This document shows, one piece after another, positions 37,311 through 45,509 of a DNA stretch of 64,000 nt. The stretch spans positions 155,609 through 219,608 of the forward strand of contig NZ_LN889796.1 in NCBI RefSeq assembly GCF_900009145.1, in the 5' to 3' direction. Origin of the DNA: Planktothrix tepida PCC 9214 (GTDB lineage Bacteria; Cyanobacteriota; Cyanobacteriia; Cyanobacteriales; Microcoleaceae). Every line of letters begins with the position of its first letter. Position 1 is the stretch's first letter. The notes beneath the pieces are model-generated. The model was not told where the DNA came from. It saw only the letters and a list, made by a program, of their open reading frames with translations, and ran no database searches. The position numbers and the translations under genes are program-made.

Positions 37311-39467
37311 AAGCCTGTTTATTCCTGTCCCGCGTCAGAACCGTTGCAGGGGGTGACGTTACCGCCCGGTTGGACATTAGCTTGGCATCAAGCCGAAACC
37401 TTTAAAGCGTTGAGTGATCCGAATATTGATGTGGTTTTCAATACAGCCATGACGGGGGATGGTAAAACATTGGCGGCTTGTTTAGATGTACTTCTTGGTA
37501 ACGGTTCAGCAATGGTGCAGTATCCAACAAATGAATTGGCTCGTGATCAAGAAATACAAATTCAAGGCTATGTTGAAAAATTCAACCCCTTTCCTCTACC
37601 TCGCATTGGTCGTTTAAGTGGTGCAGAGTTAGAACTTTATGCTGAGAATGAAGGTGTGAGAAAAAGTGCTGTCCTCGAAACACATACCAGTCAACGAGAA
37701 ATTTTACTGAGCAATCCAGATATTCTTCACTACTTACATCGGGGTGCTTATTTAATGCCCAAAGATAGCCCTGATAAGCTGTGGGGAAGAATTGATGAAG
37801 ACTTTGATCTATTCATCTTTGATGAATTTCATGTTTTTAATGCTCCTCAAATTGCCAGTGTGATCAATACCTTGTTATTAATTCGTTACACGAAGCGACA
37901 GAAAAAGTTTTTATTTCTTTCAGCAACCCCCAATCAAGAATTACTCACACGCCTTAATAAAGTTGGGTTTCGGTGTGTAGAAATTAATCCGATTGATCAA
38001 AATAAGTATGTTTTTCCAAGTACCATTAAAGAATGTCAGGAACTTGAGGCACAAAAATGGCGTAAAGTATCCAGAGAAATTAAACTGAATTTTATTTCAT
38101 TAGAACCTTCAACAAAAGCTTCTGAAAACTGGTTAAAAGACAATCAGCAACTAATTTTAGATTATTTCCAAAATAATCCAGGGAGTAAAGGAGCGATTAT
38201 TCTCAACTCCATTGCTGCTGTCAAGCGATTAACCCCAATTTTTACTGAATTTCTTAAACCCTATGGATTAACAGTTGGCGAAAATACAGGTTTATCAGGA
38301 AAGGGGCAAAAAGAGCGATCGCTTTCAACTGATTTAGTTTTAGGTACTAGCACAATTGATGTCGGTGTTGACTTTAAAATTAACTTTCTGATTTTTGAAT
38401 CATCCGATACCGGAACCTTTATTCAACGGTTAGGACGGTTAGGACGGCATGATGATTATGAAAAAGATGGTAAAAAAATAGCCTTTACTAACTTCACTGC
38501 TTATGCTCTAACTCCCAATTTTCTAGTCGGTAGTTTATTTTTAGAACAATCAGCACCGTTAGAAATAGGTGGAACTTATGATAGAAAATATTTCAACGAG
38601 ATTTTGAAAGATAAATATTATAAGATTAATGACTTTAGCAAATATTATTCTCGTTGGGGTGCGGTTCAATCTGTCATATTGTGTGGAAAAAATGGATTAG
38701 GTAATGATTACATTAAGCGAAGTTATGCAGGAAGCCAAGAAGCCTTTAAAACAGCGTGTGAAGAAGTTTTTGAGACAAAATTCGGTAGAGTTGCAGGTTG
38801 CTTAAGACGATGGCGAAGTGAGTGGCAACAATTTTCTGGTCGAGATGGAAATCCTATCGCGGATGAAGCAGCTAGTTTTCGGGGATCAAGTCCGCTTCAG
38901 TGTGGTATTTATGACTTAACTGAAGCCCATGAAATTGATCGGTTTAAAACCTATGATTTACCTGGAATTATCAGCAATTTAGAAATTGAAGTAATCTCTA
39001 AAGAAGCTTTTTTGCGATCGCTTCACCAAACCGCAGAACGTCGTAAGCAACCGATACCTAAAAGTCGATTTGAATACTGTTTGGCTTTTATGAAATTGCA
39101 TAATTATCGAGAAGAACGTTTAAATTGGCGATTGACTTACCCAGGAGATCTACAACCGATTGCAGACGCTTGGAAAGTTCAAGTTTTATTAGGAATTCAA
39201 GTATGGCAACCTCAAAACCGTTGGATTAGCGAAATTAATAAAAGGCTGAGAACAAAACCCTTAGTCAGTTATGTTTTGCCAATCCCAATGATTGAGGTTC
39301 GTAAACGTTTACGTCTTCCTATGCACTTTCAAATTTATGAATTAGATGAAACAGGTCAACATGATCGCAATGCCATCTATTCCGTTGCTTTTGGTCAGTC
39401 TGCATTACTGTTAGAAACCCTCGCCTATCGGTTCAAAAGTCATGGAGGTGAATTATGGATTTGTTAG
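37287..39467 (+). CDS. cas3: Type I-D Cas3' helicase
   Basis: Superfamily 2 helicase that unwinds and pulls target DNA after Cascade binding. In type I-D the HD nuclease is on Cas10d, and indeed no HD domain is present here. 726 aa from the GTG at 37287 (AGGAAAG 7-8 nt upstream); an ATG at 37248 in frame is the alternative. Motif I TAMTGDGKTLAA (about residues 54-65), DEFH box in FIFDEFHVF, motif III LSATPN, motif VI QRLGRLGRHDD. First gene of the cas operon. Confidence 0.88.
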   Translation: MDTYSITLKPVYSCPASEPLQGVTLPPGWTLAWHQAETFKALSDPNIDVVFNTAMTGDGKTLAACLDVLLGNGSAMVQYPTNELARDQEIQIQGYVEKFNPFPLPRIGRLSGAELELYAENEGVRKSAVLETHTSQREILLSNPDILHYLHRGAYLMPKDSPDKLWGRIDEDFDLFIFDEFHVFNAPQIASVINTLLLIRYTKRQKKFLFLSATPNQELLTRLNKVGFRCVEINPIDQNKYVFPSTIKECQELEAQKWRKVSREIKLNFISLEPSTKASENWLKDNQQLILDYFQNNPGSKGAIILNSIAAVKRLTPIFTEFLKPYGLTVGENTGLSGKGQKERSLSTDLVLGTSTIDVGVDFKINFLIFESSDTGTFIQRLGRLGRHDDYEKDGKKIAFTNFTAYALTPNFLVGSLFLEQSAPLEIGGTYDRKYFNEILKDKYYKINDFSKYYSRWGAVQSVILCGKNGLGNDYIKRSYAGSQEAFKTACEEVFETKFGRVAGCLRRWRSEWQQFSGRDGNPIADEAASFRGSSPLQCGIYDLTEAHEIDRFKTYDLPGIISNLEIEVISKEAFLRSLHQTAERRKQPIPKSRFEYCLAFMKLHNYREERLNWRLTYPGDLQPIADAWKVQVLLGIQVWQPQNRWISEINKRLRTKPLVSYVLPIPMIEVRKRLRLPMHFQIYELDETGQHDRNAIYSVAFGQSALLLETLAYRFKSHGGELWIC

Positions 39468-39997
39468 CGTTTCGATCCCTGATAGGGATTATAGGAAGGC
39501 ATCAGCCTCTGCATATAGTGGCGGAAATTTCAATCCCTGATAGGGATTACAGATCGCTCAACCCAGCTTGGCAAGCGATATTGAAATTAACTTCCCACTG
39601 TAAGTATACACAATCTATGCCACCTATGGAAATTGCATGGTCTTCCGTTACTAAATATATAAATGATGTGTTATCATCCCGATATGGTTGGCATCATCCT
39701 CTGGATATAGTGACGGCGATGGTTGGACGCCATTTATGGCCTTCTGACGACTCCTTGCTTTTTCTGGAAAAGAAGCCACCCTTTATCCAAACTAAAGGAG
39801 TGTCTCAATCATGTATAAACAACTGGAACTGTTTGACTTGCGACCCTACACCTGTAAGGAGTCTGCTACAAAAACCTATCCAGTTCAGCCAATGGAGGAA
39901 ATTTATCAATGCTGCGAGTACCAACAACTTGAACTTGATCTATTCCCACCGCAGTGTTGAAACAACTCTTTCAGAGTTAATTAACGTTTCTAATTAA
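39455..39997 (+). CDS. Doubtful 180-codon ORF spanning the degenerate repeats
   Basis: An ATG overlapping the end of cas3' by 13 nt has a good ribosome site (GGAGGTG, 39444-39450). The frame stays open for 180 codons through both degenerate CRISPR repeats, the duplicated segment and, in another phase, the small ORF at 39811. The product resembles no known family. The duplicated DNA differs from its copy at three amino-acid-changing positions, so there is no sign of protein-level selection. I think this is more likely a relic or chance frame, but translation initiation here is possible. Confidence 0.25.
   Translation: MDLLAFRSLIGIIGRHQPLHIVAEISIPDRDYRSLNPAWQAILKLTSHCKYTQSMPPMEIAWSSVTKYINDVLSSRYGWHHPLDIVTAMVGRHLWPSDDSLLFLEKKPPFIQTKGVSQSCINNWNCLTCDPTPVRSLLQKPIQFSQWRKFINAASTNNLNLIYSHRSVETTLSELINVSN
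39469..39494 (-). CRISPR. Degenerate CRISPR repeat B (reverse orientation) after cas3'
   Basis: On the minus strand the last 26 nt of the array repeat are present with one change: CTATAATCCC TATCAGGGATcGAAAC (the T of ATTGAAAC is C). It starts 1 nt after the cas3' stop. The hairpin arms AATCCCT/AGGGATT, the part that Cas6 recognises, are intact apart from the last pair. The 5' third of the repeat is not conserved. Confidence 0.85.
39527..39562 (-). CRISPR. Degenerate CRISPR repeat A (reverse orientation)
   Basis: On the minus strand a nearly full-length repeat of 36 nt: the first five bases GTTGA are kept, the next few differ, then CTgTAATCCCTATCAGGGAT and TGAAAt. The full 7-bp stem and the 8-nt handle (one change) are present. 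With repeat B it encloses 32 nt between conserved cores, making a one-spacer mini-array antisense to the operon. Confidence 0.85.
39603..39632 (-). promoter_or_regulatory. Candidate minus-strand promoter for the mini-array
   Basis: Read on the minus strand: TTTCCA (39632-39627), an 18-nt spacer, TATACT (39608-39603). It points toward degenerate repeat A about 40 nt away, as a minimal leader would. Confidence 0.35.
39811..39960 (+). CDS. 49-aa small protein between cas3' and cas10d
   Basis: ATG with AAAGGAG 8-9 nt upstream. The protein begins MYKQLELFDLRPYTC and ends EYQQLELDLFPPQC, so it carries a duplicated (Y)(K/Q)QLEL motif. QLELF and QLELDL both resemble beta-sliding-clamp-binding peptides (QL[SD]LF and QLxLxL). 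Four cysteines. No known Cas family. It sits in a different phase inside the 180-codon frame and is the better coding candidate of the two. A hairpin follows directly after its stop. Confidence 0.5.
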   Translation: MYKQLELFDLRPYTCKESATKTYPVQPMEEIYQCCEYQQLELDLFPPQC

Positions 39998-40039
39998 AAG
40001 CTAATAGGGTTGAGGCGTTATTCATTCCTCATCCCTATT
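39964..40039. promoter_or_regulatory. Two hairpins between the small ORF and cas10d
   Basis: First AACTCT-TTC-AGAGTT (39964-39978), then AATAGGG-TT-GAGG / CCTC-AT-CCCTATT (40003-40039). There is no T run, so they are unlikely simple terminators; they may set mRNA processing or attenuate expression of downstream cas genes. Confidence 0.4.
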
Positions 40040-40090
40040 TAGTAGTGGCTTTCATGAAAAGTTTTGGTTACTTTTTGGAGAAACAAAGCA

Positions 40091-43000
40091 ATGAAAAGAA
40101 AAAATAAAAAATCTGAGCAGGAAATACAGCAGTTATCGCTGTTTGATGAATCTGAGTATATAAGTGGTAATGAAATTAATCAAGTTGACGAAGAATGGTC
40201 GCCAGATGATGATTATGGAGAAGGACTTGAACAAAAAAGTCGTCCTATTGAAACACAACCTCCTGAATTAATTCCCCTTAAAATCTTGAAAGACGCAATT
40301 AAGGCTCAAAATCCTGATGATGTCGTTATGCAGGACTTGAGTGAGTATGTATTATCAAACTTATTGCGAGTTGGTATAGGAGTAACTGCAAAAGGCGGAA
40401 AATTTTTTGACAAGATTGATGAAAAACGAGAAGAGACGGGGGAACCTCCAGTTCGGCGAGATCATGCTGGAGATCAATCTCTTAACACTCATTTACTGAA
40501 TGGATTATTCCCAGCTAATTTAATTGAGCAACGTTTGGAACAACTTGATACAACAGTGCAGCGTTTTGTAAAAGAACGAGAGCGGAGACTGGCGATCGCT
40601 GGATTTATTCTACATGATTTCGAGAAATTTGATTATCAACGATTTCCCAATATGCCTGAGCAGTATAAGGCAGTTCCAAAAGATCAGATCCGTGATTTAT
40701 CTTTGGAGGAACATCGAGAAATCATTGATATTCTTATTAAAGAATTAAATCTTGACCGATTTCTATACCCGAATCAACCAGAGGAATATCAAAAGCATAT
40801 AGATGATTTACTTTATATTGCTTATAATGCTCAAAAACGTCATGATACAAACTTAAATACTTCAGAATTTGGATTAAATAAACTCACACTCAAAGGCAAG
40901 CAACCTAAAAGTTTAGCTGACCTTGCCTATTTGGCAGATTCTCTAGCTTCTGTGATTAAACATCCACAGGATATAGATGTTCCCAAGCTACAAGAATTAA
41001 TTCACTCTTTAAGTGATGGGCAACTAAAATTTACTTATCACCGCATTGCAGAAAATCGAGGGGTGCTGACGAATGTTATTAACAATGCCTTAATGGATGA
41101 ACATACTGGACTCAACCGTAAAGATTGTCAATATTTTCCCCCGTTTTGCCATTACTATGAACCCTTGCTTTATCTCCCCACTGGGATCATTTATCTTCAA
41201 CATAAAAATGCACCTCCAATTTCAACAGAAAACCTGCCAGAAAAAGTAATTGATAAGATCAAAAATCTTTGTATAGAGGAATTAAAACAACAACAAAAAG
41301 GTTTTGTCCGAGAAGGTAAAGGGATGAAATATGCCGAATATTATGATCTATTTTTTGATGATATTGCTTTGATGAAAGTCGCTCTTGATGCCACTCGTAA
41401 CACTATCAAAAGCAGTAAAGCTCAAGATCGCAGTCAAAGCCTTCAGGAATTCCAAAAAAAAGGAGCATTATCGGCTCAATACAATTTTGAATTTTCTAGT
41501 GATGTTCGGATTGATCAATTAGCAGAGTTTGGGGATTTATTGACTCGAAAAATTTGGTCTGATAGAGTTGCGAAAATTATTGATGAGAATAAGAAAAACA
41601 AGACCAATAAGGCAGGAGGAACTGTTCAACTGCCTGATGATCTGAATTCTAGTGATCAATTAGTTTATAAAATTGTCGAATTTTGGAATTTAGGTGAATA
41701 TTTACCTGCTGTTCAAGAAATTCAGAATATTAATGGAAAACTGAAAGAACTAAAACTTAAAGGTAATACAGGCGGTCTTCCTTTAGAATGGTATTATTTA
41801 GCAGCTAAGTATATTGAGCATCATCCCAGCTTAGAAGATATTCAAACCACAGGAGATGATTTAATTACTTACCTTGCTGAACTTCTAAATCCTATTTTAC
41901 AACAAAATAAATCAGCGAATGACGGATGGGAAGATCTGCGCTTATGGCTCAAACAAGTGGTGATGTTACCTACTGGAAATAAGACTCAAACTGATCAGTT
42001 TCTAAAAGAACTAAAATACTATCAATCAGCAAAACAGCCTGGACGGGGTAAGCAGCTAATTTGTTCAATTTCTCATTCTGCTTACACTGTAAAAGAACAA
42101 ATGGAATCTGCTGTTTTATTTACACCCCAAGTTTATACTAATAAACAAATGCTGGGCGGTTCTAATGCTAAACGGAATATCTCTAGTATTGCTCAAATCG
42201 AGTTGATGTTGCGTCAAATTTTAATGAGCAAAACTCAAGCAGTCGGAAAAAGCTTTGAAGATGGTAAATATCGCTATTTGTACTTTTATCCGACCTATTA
42301 TTTTACTCCTGAAACAAATTGTTTTTTAGCAAAAGTCTATGATCAAATTGTTCAAACTCGCTTTGATACAGGGATACGGAATCACTTCATCAGTCAAGAT
42401 ATGCAAGCCGATTTTTCTTTAGAACGTTATCAAAGCGTAGATTTGTTTAAACTATCTGAAGGAAAAAAATCAACAACAGATGAGAAACAAGAAAGCAAGA
42501 AAAGCTTAATTTTCAAACTGAACTATCCTGAAGAACAACCTTTAACATTTTATTTCATGGCATTACCACCTGAAAAGCGAGGCAAAACTGAACCGACGGA
42601 TACAGAATCTTGGGTTATGCCAACTTGGTTAGCATTCGCATTTCCTATGATTTTAGATGTCAAAACTGTTGTTTCAGAATCTCCAATTCCACCATTCACC
42701 GATGGGACAGAATTTGAACAAACAGTATTTTTAGATAGTGCGCCTCAAGCCTTCCGAGTTTTAACTCAAGAAGAACGTTTTCGTTTGGATTATATTCTGG
42801 AAGGATGGGAGAAAAAGCAATCTAAATATCCTGCACCTTTAAAAGTTTTAACGGCTGCTTATGCAATTAATTTGGATGTTAATGCTCGACAAACTAAAAA
42901 AGGCTATAACCCCAACTGGGGAAAACTATCTGAATTGGCGCGAGACTTTGAAACGAGTCCTCTTTATGTTTTTACTTATCTAAAAAATTGGGTACGTTCT

Positions 43001-43603
43001 CAAAATCTCGATACTCCTAGCAAGGCTAAAATTCGACTCTATGCCTATCAATTTTATCCTTGCTTCGATCCCCATGTTGAATACAACTTTGAATTAGAGG
43101 ATTGGACTATGACTGAGCAATCAAAACTGCACCACCCTAAAAAATTAACAGAGTTATATCGCAAATTCTATCGAGCGAAATCCACCAAAGGCAAACCCAC
43201 AAAAGCAAATGCTATTTTGAAACCGATTGATGAGGCGGCTGATGTTATTTTGAAAGCTGAATTAAGCTGGTGTCAAGGTGAAGCAATGGTTGATGCTGTT
43301 GCCGCACGACTGTTTAGTTTAATGAATCGAGTTCACAGTTCCACCGCAGAAGGGCGATGGGTTTTCAAAAATAGTGAACGAGATCAGGAAAGAGAGACGA
43401 TTTTAGATTTTGCTCGATATTTTGTTCTGGAAGTTTTTGAAGGAACATTTAAAGGCGATCGCGCTCGTTTAGCAGGTCGTCAACTTAATCTAATTCGGGA
43501 TACTTGCGAATTTATATATCGCCTAGAAGATGATAAAGAATATCGAGCAAGAAAACTATCTAATGATGATTCAAAAGGAGGTGATCCGCAAGAAGAAGAA
43601 TAA
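40091..43603 (+). CDS. cas10d: Cas10d (Csc3), large subunit of type I-D effector with HD nuclease
   Basis: Signature protein of type I-D, 1170 aa from ATG 40091 (GGAG about 12 nt upstream; the frame is open from a TTG at 40064). An N-terminal acidic region precedes an HD nuclease domain with DH at about 124-125 and HD at about 175-176 (FILHDFEKFD). The Cas10-like palm/helical body follows; no GGDD cyclase motif is seen, as usual for Cas10d. Residues 14-18 are QLSLF, a perfect match to the beta-clamp-binding consensus. The end is charged (DDSKGGDPQEEE). Acts in DNA interference with Csc1, Csc2 and Cas6. Confidence 0.92.
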   Translation: MKRKNKKSEQEIQQLSLFDESEYISGNEINQVDEEWSPDDDYGEGLEQKSRPIETQPPELIPLKILKDAIKAQNPDDVVMQDLSEYVLSNLLRVGIGVTAKGGKFFDKIDEKREETGEPPVRRDHAGDQSLNTHLLNGLFPANLIEQRLEQLDTTVQRFVKERERRLAIAGFILHDFEKFDYQRFPNMPEQYKAVPKDQIRDLSLEEHREIIDILIKELNLDRFLYPNQPEEYQKHIDDLLYIAYNAQKRHDTNLNTSEFGLNKLTLKGKQPKSLADLAYLADSLASVIKHPQDIDVPKLQELIHSLSDGQLKFTYHRIAENRGVLTNVINNALMDEHTGLNRKDCQYFPPFCHYYEPLLYLPTGIIYLQHKNAPPISTENLPEKVIDKIKNLCIEELKQQQKGFVREGKGMKYAEYYDLFFDDIALMKVALDATRNTIKSSKAQDRSQSLQEFQKKGALSAQYNFEFSSDVRIDQLAEFGDLLTRKIWSDRVAKIIDENKKNKTNKAGGTVQLPDDLNSSDQLVYKIVEFWNLGEYLPAVQEIQNINGKLKELKLKGNTGGLPLEWYYLAAKYIEHHPSLEDIQTTGDDLITYLAELLNPILQQNKSANDGWEDLRLWLKQVVMLPTGNKTQTDQFLKELKYYQSAKQPGRGKQLICSISHSAYTVKEQMESAVLFTPQVYTNKQMLGGSNAKRNISSIAQIELMLRQILMSKTQAVGKSFEDGKYRYLYFYPTYYFTPETNCFLAKVYDQIVQTRFDTGIRNHFISQDMQADFSLERYQSVDLFKLSEGKKSTTDEKQESKKSLIFKLNYPEEQPLTFYFMALPPEKRGKTEPTDTESWVMPTWLAFAFPMILDVKTVVSESPIPPFTDGTEFEQTVFLDSAPQAFRVLTQEERFRLDYILEGWEKKQSKYPAPLKVLTAAYAINLDVNARQTKKGYNPNWGKLSELARDFETSPLYVFTYLKNWVRSQNLDTPSKAKIRLYAYQFYPCFDPHVEYNFELEDWTMTEQSKLHHPKKLTELYRKFYRAKSTKGKPTKANAILKPIDEAADVILKAELSWCQGEAMVDAVAARLFSLMNRVHSSTAEGRWVFKNSERDQERETILDFARYFVLEVFEGTFKGDRARLAGRQLNLIRDTCEFIYRLEDDKEYRARKLSNDDSKGGDPQEEE

Positions 43604-43656
43604 TTTTTTTATTTGCTAGATTCTGTTCATTCAACCACAATTCTTGGAGATTTACT

Positions 43657-44706
43657 ATGACTTTTCTGAAAACCGTTAACTCTAAAAAGTTCTTTCAAGC
43701 CGAAATCCCCTACAAACCAATGGGCAAATATGTACATTTCCTCACAGTCCGCGTTACCGAATCTTATCCTCTTTTTCAAACCGATCAAGAACTAAATAAA
43801 GCTAAAGTTCGAGCAGGTTTAAAACGGGAAAATCGCGCTCCCATTAGTCGCTTAACCATGTTTAAACGGAAACAGTCAACCCCAGAACGTTTAGTTGGTC
43901 GAGAACTGTTGCGAAATTATGGTTTAATGACGGCTGAAGAATGCGAATACAATGTCAGATTTGCAATGGATAATCCTGATTGTATTATCTATGGATTTGC
44001 CATTGGTGATTCGGGTTCAGAAAAGTCAAAAGTCGTTGTTGATACCGCTTTCTCTATCACCCATTTTGACGATTCCCATGAATCTTTTACACTCAATGCT
44101 CCTTATGAAAATGGAACAATGGCTGCAAAAGGCGAAAAAAAAGAACTGGGACAAGGAAAAAATAGCCCAGGCAAATTAGATGGAGAAATTGGGAGTACAA
44201 CATCTCGAATTAATCAGCAAGATCACATCCGCCCCCAAGTTTTCTTCCCTAGTATTATTACCCTCAAAGATCCAACTGAAGCCAGCTTTTTGTATGTTTT
44301 TAATAATATCTTGCGTACCAGTCGCTACGGCGCACAAACAACTCGCACAGGTAAAATGCGAAATGAACTGATAGGAGTCGTTTTTGCTGATGGGGAAATT
44401 ACCAGTAATCTTCGTTGGACTCAGGCAATTTACGATCAATTTTCAACAGAAATCCTTCAATCTCTCGAACCTTTAGATGAGGATGATGTTATGGAATATG
44501 CTGAAATAGCTATCAAGAGTTTGTTACAGGATGAACCTATTGTTCATACTGATTTTATTGGTAACGAGTTTCAGACCTTACTTCAGGAAGTTAAAGCTCT
44601 GACAAGTCAGGAAGAATCTCTTAAAGCAATTCTACAAAAAGCAGATGCAGAAGCTAAACAATATGCTTCTGATCATATTAAAGGCAAGAAAAAAGCTGAA
44701 GTGTAA
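43657..44706 (+). CDS. csc2: Csc2 (Cas7-type backbone subunit, type I-D)
   Basis: 349 aa. Cas7-family protein that polymerises along the crRNA in the I-D effector complex. The start ATG follows TTGGAG about 8 nt upstream. The N-terminus (GKYVHFLTVRVTESYPLFQ) begins the RRM-like fold; the length and position between cas10d and csc1 fit. The C-terminus is charged (DHIKGKKKAEV). Confidence 0.9.
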   Translation: MTFLKTVNSKKFFQAEIPYKPMGKYVHFLTVRVTESYPLFQTDQELNKAKVRAGLKRENRAPISRLTMFKRKQSTPERLVGRELLRNYGLMTAEECEYNVRFAMDNPDCIIYGFAIGDSGSEKSKVVVDTAFSITHFDDSHESFTLNAPYENGTMAAKGEKKELGQGKNSPGKLDGEIGSTTSRINQQDHIRPQVFFPSIITLKDPTEASFLYVFNNILRTSRYGAQTTRTGKMRNELIGVVFADGEITSNLRWTQAIYDQFSTEILQSLEPLDEDDVMEYAEIAIKSLLQDEPIVHTDFIGNEFQTLLQEVKALTSQEESLKAILQKADAEAKQYASDHIKGKKKAEV

Positions 44707-44719
44707 CGGAGTCGAACTA

Positions 44720-45430
44720 ATGACAATTCTCTATCGTTGCACAATAGAACTGCATGATAGCCTTTATTTTGCCACTCGTGAAATTGGGCGACTCTATGAA
44801 ACGGAACCCATTCTGCATAATTACGCCCTTTGTTATGCCTTGGGTTTAATTGATAACCCTTCCTATCAAACAACGGTTGCTGAGGAAGATTCCTATCGTT
44901 ATTTCTGTCCTGAACAAGTTCCGAAATACGCCGAACATTTAACGCCTCTGAATCAACAGGGAATTTATGTAACTCCAGCCCGAACCGTTAACTATACTGC
45001 GGTTCTCAATACTTGGAAATATGCCAATAATAACTATCATGTTGAGATGGAAAAAACCCAAAAGAATATTCCCAGTTTTGGCAGAACAAAGGAAATAGCC
45101 CCTGAAAGTCAGTTTGAGTTTTTTATCATTACTGAAAAATCGTTGAAACTGCCAAAATGGATTCGGTTAGGAAAATGGGCAAGTAAGGCAGAATTAACAA
45201 TGGAAGAATTACCGTCTTCTAAACAAGATCGAGAGAGAGAATTTATTTTTTCCTATCCTTTGAATCCTTTGGATGTGATGTTTACTCATCAAGTTTTGAG
45301 TTATGACACGATTAATATGCCTCCGGTTAGTTTAATTCGTAATGTCAGAATGCGAGGGGAATATTACAGCGTTCAGATGAGGAAAGAAACGTTAAAAATT
45401 CCTGCCCAAATGCAATACCGTTTTCGTTAA
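44720..45430 (+). CDS. csc1: Csc1 (Cas5-type subunit, type I-D)
   Basis: 236 aa from the ATG at 44720; the frame is open earlier but overlaps csc2. Cas5-like protein (MTILYRCTIELHDSLYFATREIGRLYETEPILHNYALCYALGL) that caps the 5' handle of crRNA and takes part in PAM reading. It starts 13 nt after csc2. Confidence 0.88.
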   Translation: MTILYRCTIELHDSLYFATREIGRLYETEPILHNYALCYALGLIDNPSYQTTVAEEDSYRYFCPEQVPKYAEHLTPLNQQGIYVTPARTVNYTAVLNTWKYANNNYHVEMEKTQKNIPSFGRTKEIAPESQFEFFIITEKSLKLPKWIRLGKWASKAELTMEELPSSKQDREREFIFSYPLNPLDVMFTHQVLSYDTINMPPVSLIRNVRMRGEYYSVQMRKETLKIPAQMQYRFR

Positions 45431-45432
45431 CC

Positions 45433-45491
45433 TGTAGGGTGGGTGACGCATTAATCGATCTTAACTTTTGTTTTTTCTCACCCACCCTACA
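45433..45491. repeat. Intergenic inverted repeat between csc1 and cas6
   Basis: Perfect 14-bp arms TGTAGGGTGGGTGA (45433-45446) and TCACCCACCCTACA (45478-45491) around a 31-nt loop. A dispersed cyanobacterial element of the GTAGGGTGGG family inserted inside the cas operon. Confidence 0.75.
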
Positions 45492-45509
45492 ACTTACTAA
45501 GGTGAAATT

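Larger units (their letters stand above)
39498..39716. repeat. 27-nt direct repeat: mini-array spacer and a site 192 nt downstream
   Basis: Copy 1 (39498-39524) is the spacer between the two degenerate repeats; copy 2 is 39690-39716. They match at 24 of 27 positions. Differences: 39505 G vs 39697 T, 39512 C vs 39704 G, 39521 G vs 39713 A. Both contain ATATAGTG, a -10-like word. Copy 2 lies about 95 nt upstream of the small ORF at 39811. Confidence 0.85.

Noticed and set aside
39690-39716. Strong sigma-70 promoter at the guide-matching site
   Set aside because: TATAGT is present but no good -35 box lies 16-18 nt upstream, so I keep it only as a -10-like word.
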